From an uncultured Eubacteriales bacterium (GTDB lineage: Bacteria; Bacillota; Clostridia; Christensenellales; Aristaeellaceae), in the NCBI GenBank assembly GCA_900542445.1, contig UQNN01000010.1:22894-86893 (forward strand): a stretch of 64,000 bases of DNA, read 5' to 3'. Below the pieces are notes generated by a model that was given only the letters and a program-made list of their open reading frames with translations, had not been told where the DNA came from and searched no databases. Positions 32,785 through 41,585 of the stretch are shown in pieces; position 1 is the stretch's first letter; every line of letters begins with the position of its first letter. Position numbers and translations under genes: made by a program.

Positions 32785-33252
32785 ATGTTCTTTTCCAGCG
32801 TGCATGCCGACGACGATCTGAAGCGCTATCCCGCGGCGATTCAAAAGGCCATCGAGTATGCGAAAAACACGGATTTTTCGGCGCTTGAGGACGGACGGCA
32901 GGAGATTGACGGCGACAAGATGTACGCCAACCTCTTCCACCTGACCAGCAAGCAGAAGGAAGAGGCGCATCCCGAACTGCACAAGAAATATGTGGACGTG
33001 CAGTATTGGATCTGCGGCGAGGAGCTTTGCGGCGTTGCGCCGTACAACGGCGTAGGCAAGTGCATCGAGACGCGCGAGGATGACGACCTGTATCTCTATG
33101 ACGACGTGAAAAACGAGTTCTTCATCCACGCGACGGAGGGCTGCTACGCCGTGTTCTTTCCAAACGACGCGCATCGCCCCGGCGTGTGCGTGGACGGCAA
33201 GCCGCTCGATTACCGCAAGGTGGTCGTCAAGGTGAGCGTTGACCTGTTGTAA
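32785..33252 (+). CDS. YhcH/YjgK/YiaL-family protein (sugar anomerase-like)
   Basis: 155 residues, RBS GAAGGAGG. 'DGDKMYANLFHLTSKQKEEA', 'PELHKKYVDVQYWICGEELC' and 'CYAVFFPNDAHRPGVCVDGK' are the family's metal-binding cupin-like segments (His, Glu, His). Relatives NanQ (sialic acid anomerase) and YiaL (2,3-diketogulonate pathway) act on open-chain or acidic sugars. That makes it a marker of sugar-acid catabolism for this run of genes. Confidence 0.88.
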   Translation: MFFSSVHADDDLKRYPAAIQKAIEYAKNTDFSALEDGRQEIDGDKMYANLFHLTSKQKEEAHPELHKKYVDVQYWICGEELCGVAPYNGVGKCIETREDDDLYLYDDVKNEFFIHATEGCYAVFFPNDAHRPGVCVDGKPLDYRKVVVKVSVDLL

Positions 33253-33267
33253 GCGGAGGAAAAACAG

Positions 33268-34185
33268 ATGAAAATCGCAGTTCTGGGCGGCGGCGCGATG
33301 GGCGCGCTCTACGGCGGATATCTGAGCCGGAAAAACGATGTGACCATCGTGGATGTGAACACCGCCCTGATTGAAAAGGTGAAGGCGGACGGCCTGAAAA
33401 TCGCGGAGCCGGACGGCAGCAGCGCGGTCTATCATCCGGCGATCACGAGCGACACGAAGGGCATGCAGCCCGTCGATCTGGTGATCGTGTTTGTGAAGGC
33501 GATGTTCAGCGAAAGCGCGCTGGAAAACAACCGCGCGCTCATCGGCCCCGACACGTATCTGATGACGCTGCAAAACGGCAGCGGCCACGAGGATGTGCTC
33601 AAGCGCTTTGCGGATGACGCGCATGTCGTCATCGGCACGACACAGCACAACAGCGCGGTTGTCGGCCTGGGCGAGATTCGCCACGGCGGCAGCGGCATGA
33701 CGCATATCGGCGGCGTGACGAGCGGCTCGGCGCGGCTCCAGCCGATTGCGGACGCGTTTACCGCCTGCGGGCTGGAGGCGGACTGCGTGGAGAACGTGCA
33801 GAAGCTGATCTGGCAGAAGATGTTCACCAACGTGTCAGCCAGCGTGCTGACGGGCGTTTTGCAGGTGCCGCTGGGCTACATCGCGCAGAATCCGAATGCG
33901 TGGGCGGTCTGCGAAGCGCTGATTCGCGAGGCTGTTGCCGTTGCGGCGGGCGAAGGGCTGGACTTTGATGCGGAACAGAAAATTGCCGAGGTGCGTGAGG
34001 TCTGCGAAAAAAGCCCGAACGGCCTGACGAGCATCTATGCCGACCTGCATAACGGCCGCAGAAGCGAAGTCGATACCATCAGCGGAAGCGTTGTCCGCGC
34101 CAGCGAGCGCAACGGCGTGCCCGCGCCGACCCATCGCGCGATGGTCAACCTCGTACACGCGATGGAAGGCAAACCCAAAGCGTAA
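33268..34185 (+). CDS. Ketopantoate reductase-family (PanE/ApbA) oxidoreductase
   Basis: 305 residues, RBS GCGGAGG. N-terminal NADP-binding 'MKIAVLGGGAMGALYGGYLS'; the C-terminal helical domain holds 'KLIWQKMFTNVSASVLTG' (catalytic Lys) and 'SIYADLHNGRRSEVDTISG' (substrate Asn/Ser region). PanE reduces 2-dehydropantoate, but many paralogues reduce other 2-keto acids. With no pan genes here and with sugar-acid-type neighbours, a catabolic role is more likely than pantothenate synthesis. Confidence 0.85.
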   Translation: MKIAVLGGGAMGALYGGYLSRKNDVTIVDVNTALIEKVKADGLKIAEPDGSSAVYHPAITSDTKGMQPVDLVIVFVKAMFSESALENNRALIGPDTYLMTLQNGSGHEDVLKRFADDAHVVIGTTQHNSAVVGLGEIRHGGSGMTHIGGVTSGSARLQPIADAFTACGLEADCVENVQKLIWQKMFTNVSASVLTGVLQVPLGYIAQNPNAWAVCEALIREAVAVAAGEGLDFDAEQKIAEVREVCEKSPNGLTSIYADLHNGRRSEVDTISGSVVRASERNGVPAPTHRAMVNLVHAMEGKPKA

Positions 34186-34215
34186 ACCATCATCCATTTA
34201 AGGAGGAACGATATC

Positions 34216-34905
34216 ATGGAACCCGTATACGAACTCAATGGTTATCGCGTGGTCGATCTCACGAAAGTGCTCGACCCGAAGACCGAAACCCGCCGCTGTC
34301 ATCTGATCCGCTACAACACCGGCGGACCGATCCCGGATTTCCACACTGCGCTGGATCTGACCAGCCACCTCGGCACGCACTGCGAGTGCCCGTATCATCA
34401 CTTTGAGGACGGCAAGTCCGTCGGCGAACTGCCGCTGACCACGTTCATGGGCCGCGCGATCTATGTCAACATCGATTTCCTTGAGCCGAACAGCCACATC
34501 AGCGCCGCCGACCTCGACCGCGCCTGCGGCGACCGCATCAAGGAAGGCGATATCGTCATTCTGGACAGCAACTGGAAGTTCCCGCCGTTCACGCCGGAGA
34601 CCAACAGCCCGGCCGACAAGCGCCTGTTCATCAACGCGGAGACCGCCATCTGGATGCGCGACCACAAGGTGAAGTGCGTCGGCTTTGGCGACGGCGTGTC
34701 CATCGAGAACTGCGAGGCGGACGTGAAGCCCTTCCACGACATCATCATGGCGTATGACGGCGTGTTCCTTGAGGTGCTCAAGAATCTGGAATACCTCAAG
34801 AGCGACACCTTCTTCATGAGCTATTCCGCGCTGCCGATCATCGGCGCGGATTCCTGCCCGGTTCGCGCATACGCGATCGAGGGCCTGCCGGGATTCGGCG
34901 CGTAA
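34216..34905 (+). CDS. Cyclase/kynurenine-formamidase-family metal hydrolase
   Basis: 229 residues, RBS AAGGAGGA. The family motif H-x-G-T-H-x-(D/E)-x-P-x-H appears as 'HLGTHCECPYHH' near residue 54, with the first acidic ligand as Glu instead of Asp. 'GDIVILDSNW' and 'FGDGVSIENCEADVKPFHDI' follow the usual order. Members hydrolyse amides, esters or lactones using a two-metal centre. It ends the operon at a strong terminator. Confidence 0.87.
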   Translation: MEPVYELNGYRVVDLTKVLDPKTETRRCHLIRYNTGGPIPDFHTALDLTSHLGTHCECPYHHFEDGKSVGELPLTTFMGRAIYVNIDFLEPNSHISAADLDRACGDRIKEGDIVILDSNWKFPPFTPETNSPADKRLFINAETAIWMRDHKVKCVGFGDGVSIENCEADVKPFHDIIMAYDGVFLEVLKNLEYLKSDTFFMSYSALPIIGADSCPVRAYAIEGLPGFGA

Positions 34906-34928
34906 ACCCGGTTTCAAAAGACCATAAC

Positions 34929-34979
34929 AAAAGAGAGTCGGTTGATTTTCAAAGCATGAAATCAAAAGACTCTCTTTTT
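34929..34979 (+). terminator. Bidirectional terminator between cyclase gene and gntR
   Basis: AAAAGAGAGTC and GACTCTCTTTT enclose an inner stem TTGATTT/AAATCAA. A and T runs flank the two sides, so it can serve the convergent regulator gene as well. Confidence 0.88.
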
Positions 34980-35032
34980 GAATGGGCGGACGGATGTCCC
35001 TGAAAGGCGGTATTCCCAAAACGCTTTCGCGG

Positions 35033-35833
35033 TTACAGAAGGACGTTGCGGATGCCGACGTCATACAGCGAGCCGACATGTTCGCCGACGGGAGAAGCCA
35101 ACTGCGCCTCTTCGCCGGAAAGGCCGATGGTGACGTCGAGCTTGAAGCGGTCATAGCGGATGAAGCTTTCGACATACTCGACCGCGACCTCGTTGGAGAG
35201 ATAGCCGATTCGGCGGGAGAAGCAGACGAGCCCGTTTTTTCGGCATTGCAGCAGCTCGGCGGTTTTGGGCGAAATCTCCGTGATGGCATAGGTGTCGTGC
35301 GCCTTGGTGGGGATGACGCTGTATTTCTTCTGGAGCGCGGCGTAGAGGCTGTCGTCGATATCCGAAACGGAAAGCTCCGGATAAATGTGCGGATTCAGAT
35401 AGCTGGAAAGCAGCACAATCGGCTTGCCCTCGGTGGAAACCAGACGTTTGACGCGCACGACATAGTCTTTCTCGGTCAGCTCAAAGAGCTGCTGCAAAAA
35501 GGGCGTGGGCGTTTCTCTGGTCAGCTTGAGAATGCGGGTTTCCGGATGGGTGCCCATCCGGCGGATGTCCTCGGTGAAGGAAGGCAGTTTGGAAAAAGAG
35601 CGGGAAATGCGCCGCTCGCTGACAAACGTGCCCTTGCCCTGAAGGCGGTAGAGCGTGCCCTCGTAGACCAAATCGGTGATGGCCTGTTTGGCCGTTCCGC
35701 GGCTGACGCCGAAGGAGGCGGCAATCTGGGTTTCGCTGGGCATTTTTTCATTGGGATTTTTTTCCGAAGCCATTTTACGCAGATAGTTTTTGATGACGAC
35801 GTATTGCGGAATATGCTGCTGGTTTTCGTGCAT
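35033..35833 (-). CDS. GntR-family regulator, HutC/UTRA type
   Basis: 266 residues from MHENQQHIPQ, with AAAGGGAG ten bases upstream. Upstream in-frame ATGs lack a ribosome site and overlap the promoter. The winged helix (residues 10-75) is 'YVVIKNYLRKMASEKNPNEK', 'MPSETQIAASFGVSRGTAKQ' and 'GTLYRLQGKGTFVS'. A UTRA ligand domain follows ('DYVVRVKRLVSTEGKPIVLL', 'GLVCFSRRIGYLSNEVAVEY'). UTRA domains sense sugars, sugar phosphates or small acids. It faces the CUT2/lactonase operon across two palindromic control regions. Confidence 0.92.
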   Translation of the reverse strand: MHENQQHIPQYVVIKNYLRKMASEKNPNEKMPSETQIAASFGVSRGTAKQAITDLVYEGTLYRLQGKGTFVSERRISRSFSKLPSFTEDIRRMGTHPETRILKLTRETPTPFLQQLFELTEKDYVVRVKRLVSTEGKPIVLLSSYLNPHIYPELSVSDIDDSLYAALQKKYSVIPTKAHDTYAITEISPKTAELLQCRKNGLVCFSRRIGYLSNEVAVEYVESFIRYDRFKLDVTIGLSGEEAQLASPVGEHVGSLYDVGIRNVLL

Positions 35834-35856
35834 AGAATGAAGCTCCCTTTCATTGG

Positions 35857-35910
35857 GATACATGTATCGAGTACCCATAATATTATAGGAAAGCGTTGAC
35901 TTTGTCAACG
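35857..35910 (-). promoter_or_regulatory. gntR promoter with two palindromes
   Basis: On the minus strand TTGACA (35908-35903) precedes overlapping -10 candidates TATAAT and TAATAT (35887-35880). CGTTGAC-TTT-GTCAACG (35894-35910) covers the -35. GATACATGTATC (35857-35868) lies just past the start. The TTGAC/GTCAA half-sites match those of the divergent operator, which suggests autoregulation. Confidence 0.6.
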
Positions 35911-35965
35911 AAATGGCGGAATTTGGATCGGAATAAAAAATAGACAAAAAACAACTGAAATTTTT

Positions 35966-36004
35966 CATTGATCACTTGACTAGTCAAGTGATCAATGCTA
36001 TAAT
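35966..36004 (+). promoter_or_regulatory. 32-bp perfect palindrome fused to the operon promoter
   Basis: Bases 35966-35997 are a perfect palindrome with half-site CATTGATCACTTGACT. Its TTGACT (35976-35981) is the -35, and TATAAT (35999-36004) follows after exactly 17 bases. A repressor bound here would cover the -35 and spacer. The inner ACTTGACTAGTCAAGT resembles UTRA-regulator sites of the DasR/NagR type (ACTnGnCTAGnCnAGT). Confidence 0.85.
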
Positions 36005-36067
36005 GACTGACAGAAAGAGCAACATAAAGTTGACTATGTTGCACATGAAAACAGGGAGGAAAACAAC

Positions 36068-37060
36068 ATGAAGAAATTGCTCACGCTGATTTTGGCTTGC
36101 GCCATGATCACAGGTCTCTTTGCGGCAGGCGTCGCTGCGGAGGACAAAATCAAGGTCGGTTACGACATTTATTTCCTCGGCAACTCCTGGTCGGTGCAGC
36201 TCTATCAGGAATTCAAGTGGAACATTGAAAACAATTACGCTGACAAGATCGACGTGACCTATGTGGAAAGCGAAGGCGACATCAGCAAGCAGATCGCCAA
36301 CCTCGAAGACCTGATCGCGCAGGAAGTGGACGTGATCATCACCACGCCGAACGACACGACCGCGCTGAACGCGACGCTTCAGGACGCGATGGACGAAGGC
36401 ATCAAGGTCATTCTCCTGTGCGCGGGCATCGACGGCGACCAGTATGACACGCTGATCACCGTTGACGAGACCGAGTTTGGCCGCGTCGGCGCGCAGTGGC
36501 TCGTCGAGCAGCTGAACGGCACGGGCAAGATCATCTGCCTCAACGGCATTTCCGGTCTGTCCACCAGCGAGCAGCGCTGGGCGGGCGCGAAGAGCGTGTT
36601 TGACCAGAACCCCGGCATCGAAGTGCTGGCGGTTGAAGACGCCAACTGGGATTATGCGACCGGCAAGACCGTGACCAGCGACCTGCTGGCAGCGTATCCG
36701 CAGATTGACGGCGTCTGGTCTCAGGGCGGCTCGATGACCCTTGGCGCGATCGAAGCGTTCCAGGCGGCCAACCGTGAGCTGGTTCCGATGACCGGCGAAG
36801 ACAACAACGGCCTGATGAAGGCCTGGAGCAGCCTGGGTGCTGAGGGCATCGGCTGCGCCAAGCCGACCTGGCTCGCCCGCGTGGCCATCGAGAACGCTGT
36901 GAAGATGATGAACGGCGAGACGGTGGAAAAGGATCAGATTTATCCGGTGCAGACCATTAAGACGGAAGACATTCCGAACTATGTGCAGGCCGACCTGTCT
37001 GACGACGTCTGGTGCGGCACGGAAATGCCTGCGGAAGTGCTTCAGCAGATCTTCCAGTAA
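36068..37060 (+). CDS. CUT2-family sugar-binding protein
   Basis: 330 residues, RBS AGGGAGGAAAA. Signal peptide of about 24 residues (MKKLLTLILACAMITGLFAA). The mature protein has the ribose-binding-type fold: 'IKVGYDIYFLGNSWSVQLYQ', 'NLEDLIAQEVDVIITTPNDT', 'GRVGAQWLVEQL' and 'IDGVWSQGGSMTLGAIEAFQ'. It binds a pentose, hexose or related furanose outside the cell for the ATPase and two permeases that follow. Confidence 0.92.
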   Translation: MKKLLTLILACAMITGLFAAGVAAEDKIKVGYDIYFLGNSWSVQLYQEFKWNIENNYADKIDVTYVESEGDISKQIANLEDLIAQEVDVIITTPNDTTALNATLQDAMDEGIKVILLCAGIDGDQYDTLITVDETEFGRVGAQWLVEQLNGTGKIICLNGISGLSTSEQRWAGAKSVFDQNPGIEVLAVEDANWDYATGKTVTSDLLAAYPQIDGVWSQGGSMTLGAIEAFQAANRELVPMTGEDNNGLMKAWSSLGAEGIGCAKPTWLARVAIENAVKMMNGETVEKDQIYPVQTIKTEDIPNYVQADLSDDVWCGTEMPAEVLQQIFQ

Positions 37061-37071
37061 CCTTTCGACAG

Positions 37072-37113
37072 AAGGGAAAGAAGGATGGGCACATCCCTCT
37101 TTCCCTTTTTTCT
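37072..37113 (+). terminator. Hairpin after the binding-protein gene
   Basis: GGGAAAGA..GGATG pairs with CATCC..TCTTTCCC and is followed by TTTTTTCTT. Probably leaky, raising binding-protein output above that of the membrane parts. Confidence 0.8.
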
Positions 37114-37148
37114 TGAGTTGACGGAACGCGGCAAAAGGGAGAAAACGG

Positions 37149-38669
37149 ATGAGTGAGACAAATGTGATTGTAGAAGGACGCAGCCTGTCGAAAGAATTCA
37201 ACGGCAACGTCGTTCTTCGTGATGTTTCCATTCGATGCGAGGCGGGAAAAGCGATCGCGTTGGTGGGCGAAAACGGAGCCGGAAAAAGCACGCTGATGAA
37301 CATTTTAACCGGCAGCCTGACGCCGACGAGCGGAACCGTGCTGGTGGATGGCAAAGAAGTGCATTTCACCTCGCCCCATCAATCCAAGGCAATGGGCCTT
37401 GCGTTTGTTCATCAGGAGCTGAGCCTGATGGAAGAGATGACGGTGGGCGAAAATATCATGCTCGGACGCGAACCGCGCCACTTCGGGCTGATCGATTCCA
37501 AGACGCTGCACAGGCAGGCGGAAGAGATTCTGCGGGACATCGGCTACGAGATCGATGTGCATGCGATCGTGTCGGATATTGCGCCCTCCGATAAGCAGAT
37601 TACCGAAATCGCGAAAGCCTGGGCCGGAAAGCCCAGAATGATGATCTTCGATGAACCGACTTCCAGCCTCAATCAGGCGGAGAGCGTCAAACTGTTCAGG
37701 TTCATTGACAGAATCAAGAAAAACGGCGTGGCCGTCATCATGATTTCGCACCGCATGGACGATATTTTTGAAACCTGCGACACCGCGTTTGTTTTGAAAG
37801 ACGGCGAGTTTGTGTTCAGCAAGCCGGTTTTGGAAACAAACGACGACGAACTGATTTCCAAAATGGTGGGCCGCGAATTTAAAAACGCGTTCCCGCCGCG
37901 CAACGAAAAACGCAGCGATGAAATCCGCGTGCGGCTCAAAGACGTCTGTGTGGGCGACGTGGTTCGCAACGTGAACATGGAAGTCCCCGCGGGCAGCATC
38001 ATCGGCGTGGGCGGTTTGGAAGGCCAGGGTCAGCGCGAACTGAGCCGCGCGCTGTTTGGCATCGATCCGTTCACTTCGGGCACATATGAGATCGAGGGGC
38101 AGCCCGTCAAAATCAATTCCCCGCGCGCGGCGGTGACCAACGGCATCGCCTTTGTGCCGGACGACAGAAAGGCGGAGGGACTGGTTCTGCCGCTGTCTGT
38201 CGAAGAAAACATCCTGTCGCTGATTCTGGACAGGGTTTCGCCGCATGGATTTGTGAATCGCAAAATGGCGGACGAAGAAGTGAAGCAGGGCATCGAGCAG
38301 CTGAATATCAAGGTTGCCTCCCCGATGCAGGCCGTGCAGTATCTCAGCGGCGGCAACCAGCAGAAGATCGTTTTCTCCAAGTGGATTAAAACCCATCCGA
38401 AGATTCTGTATCTGCATGAGCCTACGCGCGGCGTCGATGTGCAGAGCAAGCTGGAGATTTACGCGCTGATCCGCCGCCTGACGGCCGAGGGCGTGAGCGT
38501 CGTTGTTTTCACCAGCGACATTCTGGAATTGATCGGCCTTTCGGACGAGATCTACGTCATGTACGAGGGCGAAATCTCCGGCCATATCGCGGGCGCGGAA
38601 GCGACGGAAGAAAAGATCATGCAGATGAGCGCCAAGAGCGCCAATAAGCGGAAACAGGAGGGACAATAA
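37149..38669 (+). CDS. CUT2 sugar ABC ATPase, two domains (RbsA/MglA type)
   Basis: 506 residues. Domain 1: Walker A 'GENGAGKST', Walker B 'MMIFDEPTSSLN', with a weak signature 'DIAPSDKQITEIAKA'. Domain 2: degenerate Walker A 'GGLEGQGQREL', signature 'LSGGNQQKIVFSKW', Walker B 'ILYLHEPTRGVD' with His replacing the usual Asp. The degenerate second Walker A is normal for this family. It energises the two permeases encoded next. Confidence 0.94.
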   Translation: MSETNVIVEGRSLSKEFNGNVVLRDVSIRCEAGKAIALVGENGAGKSTLMNILTGSLTPTSGTVLVDGKEVHFTSPHQSKAMGLAFVHQELSLMEEMTVGENIMLGREPRHFGLIDSKTLHRQAEEILRDIGYEIDVHAIVSDIAPSDKQITEIAKAWAGKPRMMIFDEPTSSLNQAESVKLFRFIDRIKKNGVAVIMISHRMDDIFETCDTAFVLKDGEFVFSKPVLETNDDELISKMVGREFKNAFPPRNEKRSDEIRVRLKDVCVGDVVRNVNMEVPAGSIIGVGGLEGQGQRELSRALFGIDPFTSGTYEIEGQPVKINSPRAAVTNGIAFVPDDRKAEGLVLPLSVEENILSLILDRVSPHGFVNRKMADEEVKQGIEQLNIKVASPMQAVQYLSGGNQQKIVFSKWIKTHPKILYLHEPTRGVDVQSKLEIYALIRRLTAEGVSVVVFTSDILELIGLSDEIYVMYEGEISGHIAGAEATEEKIMQMSAKSANKRKQEGQ

Positions 38670-38670
38670 C

Positions 38671-39615
38671 GTGACCGGTTCGGTAAAAAAGCACGTCAAA
38701 CAGGCGATACCCGCTTATGTCATCCTGATCGTGATCTTCGTTGTCATGAGTATGGTGTCGCCCTCTTTCAGAAAAATCGGAAACTATCGCAACATCGTCG
38801 CGCAGACGGCGGTGCTGGCCATCGTTTCGATTGCGCAGTGCAATGTGCTGCTCATCGGCGGCATCGATATGTCGGTATCCAGCGTGATTTCCTTCGGCAC
38901 CATCGCCATGGCGATGTTCAGCACGAAGGGCGCGCTGGGGCTTGCCGGTTCGCTGGCGCTGGCGATCGGCGTGGGCATGCTGACCGGTCTGGTTAACGGC
39001 CTGGGCGTCGTCAAATTCCGTATTCCGGCCATGATTATCACGATTTCCACGCAGGCGTTTTTGAAAGGTATCTGTCTGGTGCTGATGCCGTCTTCTGGCG
39101 GCAAAGTCAACGCGGATTTTGCCGCGTTCATGAAGACGCGGTTCGGCGTGCTGAACATGACGGCGATCTTTGCGCTGATTCTCTATGCGGTGTTTTTTGT
39201 CATCTATCATTATACGCACTATGGCCGCAGCGTGTATGCCATCGGCAACAGCGAAGTCTGCGCGGAGCAATCCGGCATTGCCACAAAGAAGTATATCGTG
39301 CTGACGTATGTCCTTTCCGGCGCGATTGCGGGTCTGGCGGGCGTGGCGCTCAGCGCGCGTATCGCGACGGGCAACCCGCTGGTCGGCGATTCTTACGCGA
39401 TGAACTCCGTGGCGGCGGCCGTTGTGGGCGGCATTTCCATGAACGGCGGCATCGGAACGGTGCTGGGCACGATGGCCGGTTCGGTGATCATGCAGCTGAT
39501 CAACAACGTCATCAACAATGTTGACATTTCTCCGTATTATCAGTACATCACCAAGGGCATGGTCCTTGTGCTGAGTCTGATGATTTTCCAGATGAAGAGG
39601 AGGAAGCGCGCATGA
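38671..39615 (+). CDS. CUT2 sugar ABC permease 1 (RbsC-like)
   Basis: 314 residues with a GTG start at 38671, one base after the ATPase stop and preceded by AGGAGGG. About nine helices. 'NVLLIGGIDMSVSSVISFGT' is the RbsC hallmark, with 'GRSVYAIGNSEVCAEQSGIA' and 'GGISMNGGIGTVLGTMAGSV'. It forms the channel with the next, related permease. Confidence 0.93.
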   Translation: MTGSVKKHVKQAIPAYVILIVIFVVMSMVSPSFRKIGNYRNIVAQTAVLAIVSIAQCNVLLIGGIDMSVSSVISFGTIAMAMFSTKGALGLAGSLALAIGVGMLTGLVNGLGVVKFRIPAMIITISTQAFLKGICLVLMPSSGGKVNADFAAFMKTRFGVLNMTAIFALILYAVFFVIYHYTHYGRSVYAIGNSEVCAEQSGIATKKYIVLTYVLSGAIAGLAGVALSARIATGNPLVGDSYAMNSVAAAVVGGISMNGGIGTVLGTMAGSVIMQLINNVINNVDISPYYQYITKGMVLVLSLMIFQMKRRKRA

Positions 39616-40568
39616 ATACCAACTCCGGTAAGCTTCGTCAGAAACTGAAATTCAACAAATTTCCGTTCGGCGTCTATCTGCTGCTTGTGGCGGTGATCGT
39701 CGTGTTCTTTGCGGCGACGCAGGGCACGATTTCGCCCGCGCATCTGATGAACATCGTTCGTCAGTCCGCGCCGCTCGGCGTTGCGGCGATGGGACAGACG
39801 ATTGTGCTGCTGGTTGGCGGCATCGATCTTTCCGTCGGCGCGACGATGTCCATGGTCAATCTGGTGGCGGCCTCCGTCATGGGCGGAAGCGACGCGCAGA
39901 TTCTGCCGGCGCTGCTGATCTGCATGGCGCTGTGCCTGCTGGTCGGCCTGCTCAACGGCTATATCATTGCGACCTTCAAGATGCAGCCGTTTCTGGTGAC
40001 GATGGCCATGTCCATGATTATCGAAGGCGGCTACTACATCTATACGAAGGGCATTGCCAAGGGCAGCATTGCCACGGGCATTCGCTTTATCTCCGAAGGA
40101 TGGATCGGCATTGTGCCGATTGCGGCGATCATCTGGCTGGTCATCTGGCTGGTGCTCTCCGTTGTGCTGCACCATACGCCGTATGGCCATCGGCTGTATA
40201 TCACGGGCGGCAATCAGGATGCGTCCAGACTTTCCGGCTTTAAGAGCAAAGAGATCGTCATTTCGGCGTATGTGCTCTGCTCACTGCTGGCGGGCATCGG
40301 CGGCCTGCTGCTTTCCGCGTATATCGGCACGGCTTCCACGGGCGTGGGCGCGGATTATACGCTCAACTCGATCGCTTCCTCCGTCATCGGCGGCACGTCC
40401 TTCCTGGGCGGCATCGGCTCGCTGGAGGGCACGTTCCCCGGCGTTTTGATTACCAACATCCTCCAGAGCCTGATGACGATCATCGGCATTTCGGAGGCGG
40501 GCAAGTTTATCACACAGGGTATCGTTATTGCGGTGATGGTTGCGATTAACCAGCGCAAGCGTCGCTGA
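39612..40568 (+). CDS. CUT2 sugar ABC permease 2 (RbsC-like)
   Basis: 318 residues; its ATGA overlaps the stop of permease 1. 'QTIVLLVGGIDLSVGATMSM', 'GHRLYITGGNQDASRLSGFK' and 'SSVIGGTSFLGGIGSLEGTF' match RbsC. Two different permease genes imply a heterodimeric channel, as in the YtfT/YjfF galactofuranose importer, rather than the RbsC homodimer. Confidence 0.93.
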   Translation: MNTNSGKLRQKLKFNKFPFGVYLLLVAVIVVFFAATQGTISPAHLMNIVRQSAPLGVAAMGQTIVLLVGGIDLSVGATMSMVNLVAASVMGGSDAQILPALLICMALCLLVGLLNGYIIATFKMQPFLVTMAMSMIIEGGYYIYTKGIAKGSIATGIRFISEGWIGIVPIAAIIWLVIWLVLSVVLHHTPYGHRLYITGGNQDASRLSGFKSKEIVISAYVLCSLLAGIGGLLLSAYIGTASTGVGADYTLNSIASSVIGGTSFLGGIGSLEGTFPGVLITNILQSLMTIIGISEAGKFITQGIVIAVMVAINQRKRR

Positions 40569-40604
40569 AAAAAGAACGGATTTTCCGAAGGGAGAGAAAA
40601 AAAT

Positions 40605-41579
40605 ATGCCGTTTATTCGTACAATGCTGGGCGACATCAAGCCCGAACAGCTCGGTTTCACCTATTCCCATGAGCACATCGTGTGCAGACCCCGTTATTGG
40701 ATTGAACACAATCAGGACGACCTGCTTCTGGACGACCCGGAAAAGAGTTGTCGCGAGGTTGAGCTTTTCCGTCAGGCGGGCGGCGTCAGCATCGTAGATG
40801 CGACGGCGATCGACTATGGCCGCGATCCGGCGGCTGTACGCGATATTTCCAAAGCGACGGGCGTGCAGATTATCGGCACGGCGGGCTTCAACAAGGGCTT
40901 CCTGTGGAACGCCAAAATGCCGGGCGAGGAGCGCACCTATAAGGAGTGGATCGACAGCGCGACGGAAGACGAGCTGACGCAGTTCATCATTGACGAGGTT
41001 GAGGTCGGCATGCAGGGAACCGGCGTGCGCGCGGGTCAGGTGAAATTCGGCACGGGCTATAATTCCATCAGCCCGCTGGAAATCAAGACCATCCGCGCCG
41101 CCTGCCGCGCCCATCTGGCGACGGGCGCGCCGGTGCATTCGCACACGGAGGCGGGCACGATGGGCCTTGAACAGCTCAAGTATATCCGAGAAGAGGGCGT
41201 CGATCCGCATAACGTGAGCTTTGGCCACATGGATCGCAACCCCGACCCGTGGATGCACCGCAAACTGGCGGAAACGGGCGCGTATCTCTGCTTCGACGGC
41301 ATTGCCAAAGTGAAGTATAACCCGGAGAGCGTGCGCATCAAGTGCATCCTGGATCTGGTGAAAGCGGGCCATCAGAAGCAGATTCTGGTCAGCGGCGATA
41401 CTGCGCGCAAGAGCTACTATTATTCTTACACCTATGCCATCGGCCTGCAATACATCATCAAGACGTGGGTTCCGCGCCTGATTGAAGAGGCGGAGGAAAA
41501 CGGCATTGACGGTAAGAAGCTGGTGGAGGATATCTTTATCAACAATCCGAGAGCGTGCTTCACGTTTAAGAAAGGATAA
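40605..41579 (+). CDS. Phosphotriesterase-family hydrolase, probable lactonase
   Basis: 324 residues, RBS GAAGGGAGAG. TIM barrel with the family metal ligands: 'TYSHEHIVCRPRYW' (His22, His24), the carbamylated-Lys region 'GVRAGQVKFGTGY', 'GAPVHSHTEAGTMG', 'SFGHMDRNPDPW' and the last-strand Asp in 'ILVSGDTARKSYYY'. Characterised relatives (COG1735) open furanose lactones, including phosphorylated ones. Co-expression with a sugar importer and an FGGY kinase fits that chemistry better than organophosphate hydrolysis. Confidence 0.88.
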   Translation: MPFIRTMLGDIKPEQLGFTYSHEHIVCRPRYWIEHNQDDLLLDDPEKSCREVELFRQAGGVSIVDATAIDYGRDPAAVRDISKATGVQIIGTAGFNKGFLWNAKMPGEERTYKEWIDSATEDELTQFIIDEVEVGMQGTGVRAGQVKFGTGYNSISPLEIKTIRAACRAHLATGAPVHSHTEAGTMGLEQLKYIREEGVDPHNVSFGHMDRNPDPWMHRKLAETGAYLCFDGIAKVKYNPESVRIKCILDLVKAGHQKQILVSGDTARKSYYYSYTYAIGLQYIIKTWVPRLIEEAEENGIDGKKLVEDIFINNPRACFTFKKG

Positions 41580-41585
41580 TGCGCG

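Noticed and set aside
33268..34185. Assignment as panE of pantothenate synthesis
   Set aside because: No pan genes nearby and the neighbours are catabolic; only the family level is supported.
40605..41579. Annotation as an organophosphate-degrading phosphotriesterase
   Set aside because: Metal ligands fit the family, but sugar importer, kinase and lactonase-type neighbours make lactone hydrolysis more likely.
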